Of a stretch of DNA of 64,000 nt, positions 62,649 through 64,000 are shown one piece after another. This DNA comes from Anthopleura xanthogrammica (lineage: Eukaryota > Cnidaria > Anthozoa > Actiniaria > Actiniidae). The first letter of the stretch is position 1. Each line of letters starts with the position of its first letter. A program made the translations under genes and the position numbers. The DNA lies in assembly GCA_964019055.1 (NCBI GenBank), contig OZ025218.1, forward strand, positions 947,691 to 1,011,690. The letters are read 5' to 3'. Under the pieces are notes generated by a model that saw nothing but the letters and a program-made list of their open reading frames with translations, had not been told where the DNA came from and ran no database searches.

Positions 62649-64000
62649 ATATATAGATAGATAGATAGATTCTTTTATTTATACACGAACGTCTCATCAG
62701 TTAAAAAATACATAAATATAGAATACAATAAAACTAGTTACAAAATAAATAAAGTAGAAAATAATAATAATAAATAAATAAATAATAATAATAACTGCTT
62801 TACATGAGTGCCGTGTGAAGCTTAGTCATTGAATGTGGTGAAATGTTTTTTGCAATGAGATTTGAAAGCCCTTAGGGAATTAGCCGTTCTTAATTCAATC
62901 GGTAGGCCATTCCATAAGGAGGCCCCAGAATAGCTAAAACTTTTTTTACAAAAAGTTTGTTCTTGGTAAAGGAAGGGCAAGTTTCCCATCAATGTTTCTC
63001 AAACAGTAATTATTAGTGCTAGGGCGATTCACTAATTTGCGATTAAGATAGCCGGGAGCTAAGTCATGTACCGATTTATAGACCATTGTAGCTAAACGCA
63101 TTTTACGTTGAGTCTCAAGTTTAGGCCAATTAAGGGTTACCACTGAAAATGCTATCGGCATCAGAATCATAACTCGAATGTGTAACGATACGAGCAGCAC
63201 GATTCTGAAGCTTTTGAAGCTTAATGGCCAAGGACTTGCCACAGTTTCCCCAAACTTCGTTACAATAATCAAAATGGGGTTGAATCAGCGATTTATAAAT
63301 AGTTATTAATGTCTCAAAAGGAACAAAATCTCTGGCACGTTTTGAAGCTCCAATACCGGAAGCAAGTTTTTTAGAAATCACATCAATTTGTTCCCTCCAA
63401 GAAATATTTTGATCAATGACCACACCCAAGGCCTTAGTGGAAGATACCTGATCAATAGGTGTGCCATTGATCACGAGTGCGGGCGCATTGGGAAGCAAAC
63501 CTAACCTTTGCCTAGAGCCTATTAGCATGACTTCTGTTTTAGATGTATTGAGTGTAAGCTTGTTTGCTGTAAGCCATTTACTAACATTAACTAAATCTTA
63601 AAGTTTAAGTTGGTTTCAATGACTCCTACATTATCACTGGCAAAGGTTAGGCTTGTATCATCCGCATACATACGTGGCTGGGAAAACTGTTGGCAATTGG
63701 GAAGGTCATTAATATAAACAAGAAAAAGAAGGGGTCCTAAAATTGTTCCTTGAGGAACGCCGCATCTAAGTGTACGACAGTCGGAGAGAGAACCATTGAC
63801 TGAGCAACATTGAAAACGATTGTCAAGATAAGACGTGAACCAATTTATTGAAGTGCCGACCACACCAAAAGCTCTTAACTTAGACAATAGTATAGTGTGG
63901 TCAACCGTGTCAAATGCTTTTTTTAAGTCCAAAAACACTACTGCATTTACTTTGCCTTTATCAATATCAAGCGCCCAACTATCAGTGGCTTCAAGTAAAG
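62649..64000 (-). mobile_element. Decayed LINE (CR1/L2-like), continues past the right edge
   Basis: Reverse-transcriptase motifs in order from the right edge: LDLKKAFDTVDHTILL, GVPQGTILGPLLF, catalytic YADDTSL, TLNTSKTEVMLIGS, STKALGVVID, LQNRAARIV, LPLPRTNF. The frame is broken at about 63597-63603 (stop after NLNFKI; the correct frame resumes at DLVNVSKWLTANKL) and again near 63150, so it is inactive. The 3' end is TATAAATAAAAGAATCTATC followed by an ATCT repeat at 62649-62672. Its YADD-to-end sequence is close to the element at 52247, so probably a sister family. Confidence 0.85.

Overview
This is nuclear DNA of an early-branching animal, most likely an anthozoan cnidarian such as a stony coral. 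The evidence is AT-rich sequence, spliced animal genes with GT-AG introns (BET1L-type SNARE, F-box/LRR, Mab-21, fibrinogen-like), a coral-skeletal-matrix-like PAN/fibrinogen gene, and dispersed repeats that look familiar from anthozoan genomes. The species assignment is inference. Exon coordinates were worked out by eye from reading frames, splice signals and matching phases.

Layout. (1) 1-1784, minus: 5' part of an RRM/RGG RNA-binding protein. (2) 3150-4260: tandem repeats carrying CRE and YY1-like motifs, interrupted by a palindromic tRNA-derived insertion. (3) 4247-10265, minus: secreted PAN/apple plus fibrinogen-like protein (3 exons), with a large ATC-repeat intron. (4) 11485-14507, minus: BET1L-type SNARE (4 exons), divergently paired with (5) 15187-18884, plus: F-box/LRR protein (4 exons). 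(6) 21356-30264 and 41219-50334, both minus: two paralogous 7-exon genes encoding GluR0-like receptor channels with order signal peptide - S1 - TM1 - pore loop - TM2 - S2 - TM3 - short tail. Both carry a potassium-channel filter TVGYGD where animal glutamate receptors have a cation-selective loop. These are the most interesting genes here. (7) 52247-56281: two 5'-truncated LINEs, each inserted into a tandem repeat. (8) 56453-59799, minus: a two-pass membrane protein with a cytosolic Mab-21/cGAS-like nucleotidyltransferase fold. (9) 61866-62609: a small spliced DDE/integrase-like fragment. (10) 62650-64000: a decayed LINE running off the right edge.

The rest is introns and intergenic DNA dominated by repeats. 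A recurring theme is dispersed elements turning into tandem arrays. A SINE body gives the 94-bp arrays, a MITE core gives the 102-bp array, and a 95-bp satellite with a 570-bp higher-order period has related copies in the Mab-21 gene. Many foldback elements sit in the introns of the two receptor genes. Beyond the two receptor paralogs I see no operon-like functional linkage among neighbours.
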